A model generated the notes under the pieces. That model saw only the letters and a list, made by a program, of their open reading frames with translations. It was not told the DNA's origin and did no database searches. Made by a program: the position numbers and the translations under genes. This document shows, piece after piece, positions 19,972-29,000 of a DNA stretch of 64,000 nt. Origin of the DNA: Streptomyces aquilus (GTDB lineage: Bacteria > Actinomycetota > Actinomycetes > Streptomycetales > Streptomycetaceae); contig NZ_CP034463.1 of NCBI RefSeq assembly GCF_003955715.1, positions 1,054,001 to 1,118,000 of the forward strand, read 5' to 3'. The number at the start of each line of letters is the position of its first letter. Position 1 is the stretch's first letter.

Positions 19972-21072
19972 GTGAGCAGTGGCCCAACGATCCGGTGGAC
20001 TCCGCAGTACCAAGGGGCCAACTCAAGTCCCCATGTCGTCCGATGCTACGAGGAGTTCGTCTCCGCGAGAGACCAAGCCCACCTGAAAGCACTGCAGTCG
20101 GTCGCCATGGGTGACGGTCCGGCGGGAAATCTGCACGCGCTGGCGTCCGCTTATCTGATTGCGGGGCGGCCCTTCGACGCGGTCGCCCTGTTGGAGTTTC
20201 TGGCCGACGCCGATCCCGAGAACCTGGCCTTCCGGGGCGATCTCGCCACGACGTATGTGCAGATCGGCAACGTGGAGCGAGCCTCGCGAGAGCTTCAGCG
20301 CATCCTGGAGATCACCCCTCGATCCGCCGAGACGGAACAGCAACTCACCGAGGTCCAGGCATGGTTGCGTTGGCAGGAGTCGGAAAGGGACTTCCAGAGG
20401 CGACGTGCCGAGTTCCTCCGTGAGCGCATAGCGGGCGGAGACAGTGGCGTCGATGAATACGTGATGCTGGGCAGGGCGCTCCATGTGTTGGCCCGTGTCC
20501 CCGGCAGTGGTGTCGACTGGCCGGACGTCGTGGCCGTCCTGACCGAAGCGCGTCGTCTGGACGGAACGCATATCCAGGTCCTGGAACTCCTGGCAGCGAG
20601 CAGCCACAACGCGGGAGCCGAAGCCGACTGGCACGACGCACTGCTTGCGCTGGAACAGGTTGATCCCCAGTCATCCATGCTGGAGCAGGCGCGTTCCATG
20701 CTGGAAGTCGCCTTGCCCGACCCGGACATGCTGCTTGAGGTCGCCTGCTCGGACAGCGATGACGCGCACGGCGCCCTGCGCGAGCTGCGGTCCCAGTACC
20801 GGGTGAGTCCGAACAATCCGGACGTCCAGCGCTGTCTGATGCAGGCCGAGGCCTTCGTGGGGATTGCTGCTGAGGCGTTGTGGATCGCGGAAGTTATGGC
20901 ACGCGGTGAAGACCTCGGCTTCGCGGAACATGGCGCCCTGGCACTGGTCCATGGCGTGGTCGGGGATCCTCAGCGCATGGACCACCACGCCGCAACGGCT
21001 CTGTCCCTCGCGCCGAATGCGGAGACGCGGGCCGAGTTCCAGGCCAGTTATGACATGGTGCGTGCGAAGTGA
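19972..21072 (+). CDS. TPR-repeat protein, first gene of CHAT operon
   Basis: A 366-residue soluble protein with helical repeats of TPR type: LHALASAYLIAGRPFDAVALLEFLADADPENLAFRGDLATTYVQIGNVERASRELQRILEITP at about 50-115, weaker ones to residue 360. There is no enzymatic motif, signal peptide or membrane segment. The GTG at 19972 has GGGGAGG 8 nt upstream. Its stop overlaps the next start by 4 bp (GTGA), so the proteins are translationally coupled and probably interact. A scaffold or sensor role for the CHAT protease is inferred from the arrangement; I do not recognise a named family. Confidence 0.8.
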   Translation: MSSGPTIRWTPQYQGANSSPHVVRCYEEFVSARDQAHLKALQSVAMGDGPAGNLHALASAYLIAGRPFDAVALLEFLADADPENLAFRGDLATTYVQIGNVERASRELQRILEITPRSAETEQQLTEVQAWLRWQESERDFQRRRAEFLRERIAGGDSGVDEYVMLGRALHVLARVPGSGVDWPDVVAVLTEARRLDGTHIQVLELLAASSHNAGAEADWHDALLALEQVDPQSSMLEQARSMLEVALPDPDMLLEVACSDSDDAHGALRELRSQYRVSPNNPDVQRCLMQAEAFVGIAAEALWIAEVMARGEDLGFAEHGALALVHGVVGDPQRMDHHAATALSLAPNAETRAEFQASYDMVRAK

Positions 21073-24035
21073 CCACCACTGACCACGTCTTGGAGCGCCT
21101 GATGCTGCTGGATCAGCTCCAGCATCTGCCCGCGTTCCTTGAGGCCGAACTCCCTTTTGACGGCGCTCAGTTGCTGGCAGGATTGCGGTCGCGGGCGGCG
21201 GACGCGGAGCTGAGCGGGCGGCGCGCCGAGGCCGACTTCCTACGGGCACTGATTCCTCACGTGGAGGCCGCCATGCCGCGGTCGGCTCGGGCGGGTGCCC
21301 AGGCGCCGACCACGCCCAGAGACCTGCTGGACCGGCTGCTCGCCTTCGACTCCCCCTTGGACCAGTACCTCTGTGCGCGTCGTCACCCGGAACTCGCCGC
21401 GGCAGCGCCGTCCCTGTTGCAGTCCTGGTTCGGCGCGGCGCGCCACTCGGAAACGGACCGGCACGCCGCAGCCTGTGCTGTCATCGGAGTGATATGGGGC
21501 GGCCCGGAGGCGCGGGTCCTCGGGCGGCTGTTCTGGTCGGTGGTGCTCCGCAGGCGAGGGGCGACAGGGGCGGCGCGTCGGCACCTCGACCGGGCGGAGC
21601 CGGACAGTTTGGCGAGCGGGGTCAAGGTCCGTCTGCAATGGCTTGGCGCCCGCATGGGCTTGGCCGAGGCAAGCGGACAGCTGGAGGAGGCCGTGCGGCG
21701 GGCGAAAGAGGGCCTGATCGTCGCTGAGGCTCACGGCCAGACGCCGGCCGCCCAGGCGTTTCACCGCACGCTCGCCGGATGCCTCCGTTCCCTGGGCCGG
21801 ACCGGCCCGGCCCTGTCCCACGTGGACTCCGCCCTGGCCATGCTGCCCGACCATTCGCCCCTCGCGGACCTGCGCTCGGAGTTGTTGAACCTTCGGGGCC
21901 TGATCCACGAGGACCAGGGGGAGTACGACCTCGGCGCAGCCGACTACGGTGCGGCCTCGGCGGAAGCGCAACGCGCAGGGGATGAACGGCGGCGCTTCAC
22001 CGCCGAGACGAATCGAGCCGCGTCGCTGTGGAAGGCGGGACGAGTGCGCGAAGCGCTCCGGGCCTTTGAGCACCTCCTCGCCCAGGCCCGGCGTCAACAA
22101 CGCGTGGGCAGTGTGTCGGCCACACTCAACAACATGGGCCAACTCCGCCTTGAGATGGGGGACGCTGCGGGGGCCCGCGAATGTTTTCGCGACGCCATCA
22201 ACGCGCGCCCCACCCTGCCACAGGGCGACCGGAGCGAGATCATCAGTCTGTTCGGTCTCGGCGATGCGTCTGCCGCTCTCGGCGACAACGAGACAGCTGA
22301 AGTGCTGTACACCCTCGCGCTGACCACGGGCGTCACCGCCGGGCACTATGAAGACGCGATCGCCGACTACGCGCTGCGCGGCCAGAAGGGCGAGAACAAG
22401 GACCGAGCGGCGTATCTGGGTGCACTGGTGGATGCCTACGAGCAGTCCTCCTGGCCGGCCAGGCCTTTCGTCGGCTCGCAACTCGCCCATGAAATCATCG
22501 TCGACGGCCGACACGAGGACGGGCGGCGCATGCTTCTCGACCTCTTGGAGGAGGCTTCCACCCGCGCCCCCGACAGTTTGGCTTGCCTGCACCTGCGGAC
22601 AAGATTCGCCGCTGAACTCGCCGGCGCTCTCGGCGACCCGCGGTCGGCACTCGCCGAGTTCCAGCACGCGCGTCGGCATGTACAGCAACTTCTGACCCGT
22701 GCCCAGATCCCAGAACGCCGTGCCGAACTGATCAGTGAGCACTTCAGCGTCTACGAAGGGCTCCTCGCGCTCCTGGTGGGCAATCCGGACGGCTTGGGGC
22801 TCGACCCGCGTGAAGCCTGGCGGCTCGCATTCGACCTCCACGAAGAAGCGAAGGCTCCGACCACGCTCGCGCGTCTGTCGTCGGCCCCGCTGCGGTCCGA
22901 CGAGGTGGAGGCCTTGCTCGCCGAAGTGGCGCCGCCCGCCGGCATGACCTTCGTGTCCTTTTTCTGCGGCAGTGAGTACACCTACTGCTTCATCATCGGC
23001 ACAAACGCCGACCTACGTGCCACAAGGGTGCGTGTGGGCCGAGGCGAACTCCAGGATGCCGCCGAACAGCTCCGCCGGATCTTCAACGGGGATCCCAAGT
23101 GTTTCCCTCCCCTGGCTCCCTTGAGGCCGCGATCCCCGCAGCGCCGGAGTATCACTTTCCTCGACGCCCTCGGCCCCCGCCTGACCGCTTTCGTCGAATT
23201 CACGCAACCACAGACCTTGATCTGCGCATCGCCTCACGGTCCGCTGCATTTGCTGCCGCTCCATGCCTTACCCATGGCGGACGGCACTCGGCTCGTGGAA
23301 CGCAACTGCGTCACCTATTGTCCCAGCCTGAGTTCATTGGCCCCGGCGTTGCGCAGAATCAGTCCATTGCCACGTGACGGGCGGGCCCTGTTCGTCGGCG
23401 TAGCCGCCCAAGAGGACCCGAACCCCGCGCTGTTCCAGACGGACGGCGCGCTGTTGGAAGCCGCGGGCTGGAACGTCACGCGATTCACCGGCACGGACGC
23501 CCAGCCATCGGTCGTTCTGCAAGCACTGGACACCGTCGACGTCGCGCACTTCACCTGCCACGGTTACACAGACCCTGTGAATCCGCTGGAGTCGGGGCTC
23601 GTCCTCTCTCCGCACGGCACACGGGTGCCGCCCACAAAACACGTCCGTCGCCTGTCTGTCGCGCAGCGAAGCGACACACTTCTACGGCCGTCCCAGTTGC
23701 TCGACCTGGAGTCGCTGCCGGCCCTGCTGACCCTGCGAGCCTGCTCTTCGGCATGGCAGGCTGAGATGAACCGCGGTGACGAGTTCGCCGGCCTCACTCG
23801 GGTGCTTTTGCAAGTGGGAGCGCGCTCGGTACTGTCCACTCTCTGGAATGTCGACCAGGAGAGCTCCGGTCGGTTCGTGTCCGCTCTCTACGCTCGCATC
23901 CACGCCGACCCCGGCTCCTCCCTTTGGACCTGTTACTGGCACGCCCAGAAGGAATTGCTCGGCGATACGGATGCCCCCTGGCTCGCTCACCCTTACCACT
24001 TCGCCCCCATGGTGCTGCATGGCGACTGGAGATAG
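21069..24035 (+). CDS. TPR-CHAT caspase-like protease
   Basis: A 988-residue protein with a long helical-repeat region (TPR-like, clearest at about 260-400: GLIHEDQGEYDLGAADYGAASAEA, LNNMGQLRLEMGDAAGARECF) and a C-terminal CHAT domain at about 690-985. The catalytic dyad is visible: H831 in HFTCHGYTDP and C892 in LTLRACSSAW, followed by LLQVGARSVLSTLWNVDQESS, a CHAT signature. CHAT domains are caspase/separase-like proteases used in conflict, cell-death and signalling systems. The GTG at 21069 overlaps the previous stop. The third gene begins 3 bp after its stop. Substrate and trigger are unknown. Confidence 0.92.
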   Translation: MTTTDHVLERLMLLDQLQHLPAFLEAELPFDGAQLLAGLRSRAADAELSGRRAEADFLRALIPHVEAAMPRSARAGAQAPTTPRDLLDRLLAFDSPLDQYLCARRHPELAAAAPSLLQSWFGAARHSETDRHAAACAVIGVIWGGPEARVLGRLFWSVVLRRRGATGAARRHLDRAEPDSLASGVKVRLQWLGARMGLAEASGQLEEAVRRAKEGLIVAEAHGQTPAAQAFHRTLAGCLRSLGRTGPALSHVDSALAMLPDHSPLADLRSELLNLRGLIHEDQGEYDLGAADYGAASAEAQRAGDERRRFTAETNRAASLWKAGRVREALRAFEHLLAQARRQQRVGSVSATLNNMGQLRLEMGDAAGARECFRDAINARPTLPQGDRSEIISLFGLGDASAALGDNETAEVLYTLALTTGVTAGHYEDAIADYALRGQKGENKDRAAYLGALVDAYEQSSWPARPFVGSQLAHEIIVDGRHEDGRRMLLDLLEEASTRAPDSLACLHLRTRFAAELAGALGDPRSALAEFQHARRHVQQLLTRAQIPERRAELISEHFSVYEGLLALLVGNPDGLGLDPREAWRLAFDLHEEAKAPTTLARLSSAPLRSDEVEALLAEVAPPAGMTFVSFFCGSEYTYCFIIGTNADLRATRVRVGRGELQDAAEQLRRIFNGDPKCFPPLAPLRPRSPQRRSITFLDALGPRLTAFVEFTQPQTLICASPHGPLHLLPLHALPMADGTRLVERNCVTYCPSLSSLAPALRRISPLPRDGRALFVGVAAQEDPNPALFQTDGALLEAAGWNVTRFTGTDAQPSVVLQALDTVDVAHFTCHGYTDPVNPLESGLVLSPHGTRVPPTKHVRRLSVAQRSDTLLRPSQLLDLESLPALLTLRACSSAWQAEMNRGDEFAGLTRVLLQVGARSVLSTLWNVDQESSGRFVSALYARIHADPGSSLWTCYWHAQKELLGDTDAPWLAHPYHFAPMVLHGDWR

Positions 24036-24038
24036 CAG

Positions 24039-24533
24039 ATGTCACTGATCGATGCCCTCGACGACCGTGCCCTGATCCTCGTCCTGCAGGAGTACACAGA
24101 GGACTTGCAGGACGGCTCCACCAGTTCTGGGCAGCTGACCGAGTCCGAGTCCCGCGAGGCCCTCCGGGAACTGACCGCCGGAGCCGACCTCGACGGCGTA
24201 CTCGATGACGAGGCAGCGGCGCTGGCTGCCGCCCGCCGTCTTCTCACCGTTGCCCTCGATGACTCCGAATCCGCCGCAGTCGTGGTCCCGATCATCGAGG
24301 ACCCACCCGCCGACGATCAGCTCGCCGTGGAGACCGCAGCCGCGGGTCTTGTCGTGTTGGGGGCCCTGATCGCCTGGCTGCAGACCAAGGTGGACATCAA
24401 AATCCATCGGAAGGACGGCAAGACGGAGTTCCTGTTCCACCTGCGTAAAGCGGCGGCCGATCCCCAGACCATCCAAGACCTCTCGAACGCCGCGACACAG
24501 GTTCTCACCGGCAACGGCCCGACACAGCCCTGA
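24039..24533 (+). CDS. Small protein with one membrane-like helix, third gene of CHAT operon
   Basis: A 164-residue protein. An acidic, helical N-terminal half (ALDDRALILVLQEYTEDLQDG, DDEAAALAAARRLL) is followed by a hydrophobic helix at about 97-113 (AAAGLVVLGALIAWLQT), a strand pair (VDIKIHRKDGKTEFLFHLRK) and a polar tail. The helix-Trp-Leu then KDGK strand pattern resembles small effector-associated components (EACC1-like) of predicted actinobacterial conflict systems, but this is a pattern match only. The ATG at 24039 has GGAG 7 nt upstream, inside the CHAT gene end. It may be the membrane anchor, adaptor or substrate of the protease; it is unrecognised otherwise. The following 295 bp (24534-24828) holds nothing I can support. 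Confidence 0.75.
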   Translation: MSLIDALDDRALILVLQEYTEDLQDGSTSSGQLTESESREALRELTAGADLDGVLDDEAAALAAARRLLTVALDDSESAAVVVPIIEDPPADDQLAVETAAAGLVVLGALIAWLQTKVDIKIHRKDGKTEFLFHLRKAAADPQTIQDLSNAATQVLTGNGPTQP

Positions 24534-24828
24534 CCGCGTCCGGTCTTCTCGGAGAGATCTTGCCAACGCGTCACGGGGCCTGCCCCGGGGACCCACGGGA
24601 TCGGGCGCACGCGCACCTTCTGCTGCGGCAGCCAGGACCCTCACCCCAGGAGACCGAGGTCGATCCGCTGAGCTCTGCACACTTGCCGACAAGCCGACAC
24701 AGGCGGGAGCCGAGGTCACCCCTGCCGATGCCGACGAACTGCCGACCCGCGCCGGCGAAATGATCGCCATGGGAGGCGGGTGCGTGCTGACGCGGAGCTG
24801 GTGGCGCTGGCGGGGGAGCTCCGCCAGC

Positions 24829-26499
24829 TCATCCGCAGCACCCGTCCCCCGACACCACGTCGAGCCGGCAGAAGCACGACGCCTCGATCGGTACGTCCGC
24901 CAGCGCGACCGCGAGCTTCAGCTGCTGGGCGACGATCCGCGCCTCCCCCGTCTTCCCTAGCCGGACCAGGCACTCGTGGAAGCCGTGCAGTGCCCAGACG
25001 TTGCCGGGATGCTGGAGCGCGCGCGGCAAGGTGTCGTCGAGACCGAGGTCGGCGCGGTAGACCGCCTCCGCCTCCGCGACCCGGCCCTGCTCCAGGAGCA
25101 GCGCGCCGTAGGCGTGCCGGGTGGGCTGCATCCAGCCCCACGGCTCGTCGTAGGGCAGGGTGTCGTCGAGCGCGATCGACCACTCCAGGGCGGCGAAGGC
25201 GGCGTCGAAGTCGCCCTTGCGGTAGGCGAGTTCACCATCGAGCAGCGCGGCGGCCACGGCGAGGATGTCGGCGCAGGTGTTGTTGAACAGCATGCGGGTC
25301 TCCTGGACCCGGGCCACCGCCTCCTGGAACAGGGCGCGTTCGGCCTCGGCCTCCGGGACGCGGCCGAGGGCGGACAGGGCGACCCCGCGGGCGTAGTGGA
25401 GCATCGCGGTCGTCACGCTGTACAGCTCCGGGTCGGCGGGCAGCGGGAGTTGGAGGATGTCGCCCCAGCGGCCGAAGCGGATCAGCGCGTGGACGCGCAT
25501 GGCGAGGAAGGCCTCCAGCCAGTCGGCCATGGGCGGGCTCTGCACGCGCAGCAGGTCTTCCGGGATCGACGCCTCCAGTTCGGCGGCGGTCTCCAGGGCG
25601 ATGCGGGACTGGCCAAGGAACATCGCGCCGTAGATCTTGAAGTGGTAGTTGTGCGACCGGTAGAGGGTGTAGAAGTTCATCGCGCCGGCCCGGGCGTGGT
25701 ACTTCTCGTCGGCGGTGATGGCGGCGGTGTTGTCCGACACGACCCGGCGGTAGTCGCCGCACAGTACGTCCAGGTGGGACGGCATGTGCTGGAGATGTCC
25801 GGCGTCGGGAACCAGGCCGCGCAGCCGGTCGGCGACGGGCAGGGCCCGCTCGGGGGTCGGGGACATCTCCATGAGGTGGATGTACAGGTGCAGCACGCCG
25901 GGGTGTCGCGCTCCGGTGTCCGAGGCGAGCACCCGGTCGAGGACCGCCTTGGCCTCCAAGGTGCGGGCGCCTTCCGCGGGTTCCCCGGTCCTGAGGTTCC
26001 ACAGCTGCCAAGGGGTGAGGTTCATCAGGGCGTCGGCGTAGAGCGTGGCGATGTCGGCGTCGTCGGGGGCGAGTTGATGGACGGCGCGCATGCTGTCGGC
26101 GTACGGCTCGTTCCACACCGAGCAGTCCGGAGCGGGCTTCGACTGCGGGTAGCGGGCACGCAGGGCCTCGATCAGGGCCCGTTCGACGGGAGTGGCGGCG
26201 GCCTGAGCCTTCTCGTGGGCCCGTTCGACCGCGGCGTGGGTGCGCTCGACGGTGCGGGTGAGGTCGTCGCCGTCGAAGAACTCCCAAGGCTTGTTGTAGT
26301 TGGGGCCGAGTGCGTACGCGATGCCCCAGTGGGCCATGGCGCAGTCGGGGTCGGCCTCGGCGGCGGCCCGGAAGCACGCGACCGCTTCCTCGTGGTGGAA
26401 GGCGTAAGTCCACACCAGCCCGCGGTCGAACCACCGTTGGGCCTCGGGCGACGAGGTGGTCACCGTGCGGCTGTGGGAGCCGAGGTCGTAGTAGTCCAT
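24829..26499 (-). CDS. Large TPR-type protein
   Basis: A 556-residue soluble protein of the family annotated only as tetratricopeptide repeat protein. The N terminus has the recurrent pattern AQRWFDRGLVWTYAFHHEEAVACFRAA and DCAMAHWGIAYALGPNYN, followed by helical repeats to the end, including HMPSHLDVLCGDYRRVVSDN. There are no catalytic motifs, signal or membrane spans. The C terminus is Cys-rich (SCFCRLDVVSGDGCCG), which is unusual. The ATG at 26499 has GGGGGAA about 5 nt upstream. No partner gene is adjacent on the same strand; the function is not known. Confidence 0.82.
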   Translation of the reverse strand: MDYYDLGSHSRTVTTSSPEAQRWFDRGLVWTYAFHHEEAVACFRAAAEADPDCAMAHWGIAYALGPNYNKPWEFFDGDDLTRTVERTHAAVERAHEKAQAAATPVERALIEALRARYPQSKPAPDCSVWNEPYADSMRAVHQLAPDDADIATLYADALMNLTPWQLWNLRTGEPAEGARTLEAKAVLDRVLASDTGARHPGVLHLYIHLMEMSPTPERALPVADRLRGLVPDAGHLQHMPSHLDVLCGDYRRVVSDNTAAITADEKYHARAGAMNFYTLYRSHNYHFKIYGAMFLGQSRIALETAAELEASIPEDLLRVQSPPMADWLEAFLAMRVHALIRFGRWGDILQLPLPADPELYSVTTAMLHYARGVALSALGRVPEAEAERALFQEAVARVQETRMLFNNTCADILAVAAALLDGELAYRKGDFDAAFAALEWSIALDDTLPYDEPWGWMQPTRHAYGALLLEQGRVAEAEAVYRADLGLDDTLPRALQHPGNVWALHGFHECLVRLGKTGEARIVAQQLKLAVALADVPIEASCFCRLDVVSGDGCCG

Positions 26500-26593
26500 G
26501 GGATTCCCCCGAGCACGAGCGGGCCTGGATTCGCGACGTTACAGGGTGATTTGCGCCCGACACGCCGACAACCGTCGCCGCCGTGCGGGCGCC

Positions 26594-27073
26594 TCAGCGC
26601 TCACGCTCCTCGGCGACCGCGGCCTCGTAGGCGAGCAGGGTGTCGACGAACAGGCGGCGCTGTTCCGGCTCCAGCGGGGTGAGCACGCGACGCCAGGCCT
26701 CGGCGCCGGGGGCGAGCCAGGCGGCGATGGCCTCGTGCTGGTCGGGGGCGATGGCCACGATGCGGCGCCGCCGGTCGGCGGGGTCCTCGCGGCGGTCGAG
26801 GACGCCCTTGCCGCTCAGGTCGCCGACCATCAGGCTGACCGTGGTGGGCGCCACCTCCAGGCGAGCGGCGAGGTCGTTCACCGTCAGCGGACCATCGAAC
26901 AACAGACAGGCCAGCAAGGAGAGATGACGGGGCGCCAGCGACAGCGACTCCAGCGCCTCGGGCACGGGGATGCGCTTCACCCGGCCGACCATGCGCGGCA
27001 TGAGCAGCAGCAGCTCGCGCACCGCGGTGTCCACGCCATCCGTCTCGGCCTCGCGCCGCACGGATCCGGCCAT
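26594..27073 (-). CDS. MarR-family transcriptional regulator
   Basis: A 159-residue winged-helix regulator. The HTH is at about 50-105 (LAPRHLSLLACLLFDGPLTVNDLAARLEVAPTTVSLMVGDLSGKGVLDR), followed by the wing RREDPADRRRRIVAI, typical of MarR; helices at both ends form the dimer interface. The ATG at 27073 has GAGGGG 6 nt upstream. It diverges from a tautomerase gene, and two tandem CTTTG-N4-CAAAG palindromes in the gap are its likely operators, so it probably represses both genes. The inducer is unknown. Confidence 0.9.
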   Translation of the reverse strand: MAGSVRREAETDGVDTAVRELLLLMPRMVGRVKRIPVPEALESLSLAPRHLSLLACLLFDGPLTVNDLAARLEVAPTTVSLMVGDLSGKGVLDRREDPADRRRRIVAIAPDQHEAIAAWLAPGAEAWRRVLTPLEPEQRRLFVDTLLAYEAAVAEERER

Positions 27074-27094
27074 CACGCACCCCTCGCCATTTAC

Positions 27095-27125
27095 CTTTGA
27101 TGTCAAAGATGCTTTGCTCTCAAAG
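27095..27125. promoter_or_regulatory. Tandem MarR-type operators
   Basis: CTTTGATGTCAAAG (27095-27108, fully palindromic) and CTTTGCTCTCAAAG (27112-27125) share the form CTTTG-N4-CAAAG and are 17 bp apart centre to centre. They lie 22 bp before the marR start and 71 bp before the tautomerase start, in an unusually AT-rich patch. Confidence 0.7.
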
Positions 27126-27196
27126 GCATCACATCCAAGAACACCACCCCAGAGAACACCCACACCCGAGAACCGAACGGGAACGGAGATTCCACC

Positions 27197-27580
27197 ATGC
27201 CTCACTTCACCGTGCACATCAGCGAGAGCGCGCTCGACGGCAAGACCGAGGAGGGCCTGATCCGCGGGCTCGCGGACGCGGTCGGAGCGGTCTACGGCGA
27301 GCCGTTCCGCCGCATGGTCGCCGTGGACCTCATCGGCATCCCGCGCCATCGGCGGGGCGTGGGCGGTGTGCCGAGCGAGCGGGCCGCCCCGGACGTCAGG
27401 CTGAGCCTGCGCGAGGCGGCCTACCGGCACCCGGACGTGCCGGACGCGCCGGCCCGGCTGATCGCCGCGATCACGGACGCGGTGGTCGACGCGCTCGGCG
27501 AGCCGGTGCGCGAGGAGGTGGCGGTGAGCCTGACGGCCGTGCCCGAAGGGCGCTCGGGCGTGGGCGGCCGGGTGGGCTGA
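27197..27580 (+). CDS. Tautomerase-family protein, duplicated fold
   Basis: A 127-residue protein that starts MPHFTVHISESALDGKTEE; the proline after the initiator methionine is the catalytic base of 4-oxalocrotonate-tautomerase-type enzymes. It appears to contain two copies of the beta-alpha-beta unit: residues 1-58 ending HRRGVGGVP and residues 66-125 ending GRSGVGG, each with a VSLTAVP/VDLIGIP-like strand. A role in ring-cleavage or aromatic metabolism is the usual guess. The ATG at 27197 has GGAG 8 nt upstream. It is divergent from marR and probably under its control; it converges on a methyltransferase 3 bp away. Confidence 0.8.
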   Translation: MPHFTVHISESALDGKTEEGLIRGLADAVGAVYGEPFRRMVAVDLIGIPRHRRGVGGVPSERAAPDVRLSLREAAYRHPDVPDAPARLIAAITDAVVDALGEPVREEVAVSLTAVPEGRSGVGGRVG

Positions 27581-27583
27581 CGT

Positions 27584-28705
27584 TCATCGCGGGGCCAGGC
27601 GCCACAGCGAGGTGACCTCGGCGGCTCGGGCGGCGTGGAGCGGGTCCGTGGTGTCCCTCGCCCGTGGATGCCGTGGCCGGGTGTCGAGCCTGTCCACCAC
27701 GCGCAGCCCCGCCGCCTCGATGCCGGTCAGCAAGTCACGGCGGCTGCGCAGGCCGAGATGTTCGGCGAGGTCGGAGAGGATCAACCACCCCTCGCCGCCC
27801 GGGACGAGATGGTCCGCCAGGCCGTTCAGAAAGCCGCGGAGCATCTCGCCGTCCGGGTCGTACACCCCCTGCTCGACGGCGGACGTCGGCCGGGCCGGGA
27901 GCCAGGGCGGGTTGCACACGACAAGATCGGCACGGCCTTCGGGGAACAGGGCCGGGCCCACGACCTCCACCCGTCCGCCGAGTCCCAACCGCCGCACGGT
28001 GTCGCGGGCGCAGGCCAGGGCGCGCGGAGCGATGTCGGTGGCCACGACGTGGCCGACACCACGCCGGGCCAGGACGGCGGCGAGCACGCCGGTCCCCGTG
28101 CCGAGGTCGAAGGCGGTACGGCCGGGGGGCGACGCGGTCAGGGGTGCTCGCGCGACGAGGTCGACGTACTCGCCCCTGACCGGGGAGAACACGCCGTAGT
28201 GCGGGTGGATGCGGGCGCCGAGGGCCGGTACCTCGACGCCCCTCTCCCGCCACTGCCACGCGCCGAGGACGCCCAGCAGTTCCGTCAGGGCCACCGCCGT
28301 TCTGCCGGTCGGCGCCCCGTACGCCTCGGCGCACGCCCGGCGCACATCGGGAGCCCGGCGCAGGGCCAGGGTGTGGTCGTCCTCCAGCAGCACGATCAAC
28401 CTGCCCAGCAGTCGGGCCCGGTGGCGGCGGGCCTGGCGGTGGAGGTGGAAGGACTCCGCCGGCGTGTTCCCCTGGCGGGGCGGTCGCCGGTCGGCGCGGC
28501 GGCGCATCGCGTTGAGCAGGTGGCGGGCGTTGTGGAAGTCGCCCCGCCACAGCAACGCCGTTCCCTCGCGGGCGAGTCGGTGGGCGGTGGCCGCTGTCGT
28601 CCGGTCGTCGGCGACGACGACCCGGCGCGGCGGGGGCGCGGCGCTCTCGGAGTGCCAGCGGGCGGAGCGGGCGGTGCGGTCTTCGGTCCAGTGGATCGTG
28701 GACAC
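27584..28705 (-). CDS. NPPW-type SAM-dependent methyltransferase
   Basis: A 373-residue protein. An Arg/His-rich helical N-terminal third is followed by a Rossmann methyltransferase with FDLGTGTGVLAAVLARRG (motif I), VVATDIAPRALACARD, and ADLVVCNPPWLP. The NPPW catalytic motif is that of N6-adenine or N5-glutamine methyltransferases (RlmG/PrmC-like). The substrate could be rRNA, DNA or protein; genome context does not decide. The GTG at 28705 has GAGGAG 7 nt upstream. The 295-bp stretch after its start (28706-29000) has no supported gene. Confidence 0.85.
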   Translation of the reverse strand: MSTIHWTEDRTARSARWHSESAAPPPRRVVVADDRTTAATAHRLAREGTALLWRGDFHNARHLLNAMRRRADRRPPRQGNTPAESFHLHRQARRHRARLLGRLIVLLEDDHTLALRRAPDVRRACAEAYGAPTGRTAVALTELLGVLGAWQWRERGVEVPALGARIHPHYGVFSPVRGEYVDLVARAPLTASPPGRTAFDLGTGTGVLAAVLARRGVGHVVATDIAPRALACARDTVRRLGLGGRVEVVGPALFPEGRADLVVCNPPWLPARPTSAVEQGVYDPDGEMLRGFLNGLADHLVPGGEGWLILSDLAEHLGLRSRRDLLTGIEAAGLRVVDRLDTRPRHPRARDTTDPLHAARAAEVTSLWRLAPR

Positions 28706-29000
28706 GGAGGTACTCCTCGTGATCGGACGTGCAAGGGCACGAAGAGCACTTCGACGAGGAGCAGCACCGACGGCCCGTGCTGCGGCACGGGCTCGGGATG
28801 CGGGGCAGGAAGGGTTACGGCTCCCGCGTCGAAGCGCGCGAGGAGACGTCGCCCAGAACCATGCCGAGGGTCACGAGGGGTCCTTCCGGAGAGATGACGT
28901 ACGAGGCTCGCACGAGGTCCCGCGTACGGGCAAACCGCGCCGGCCCGGCGACGCCGAAAACCCGTTGCGGCCGCCCGCCTCCCCCTGGACCCTGGCCCTC

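Noticed and set aside
24534..24828. Short plus-strand frame after the CHAT operon
   Set aside because: No ribosome site, no homologous pattern and shadow-like composition.
28706..29000. Short frames before the GNAT gene
   Set aside because: None has a start with a ribosome site or recognisable protein sequence.
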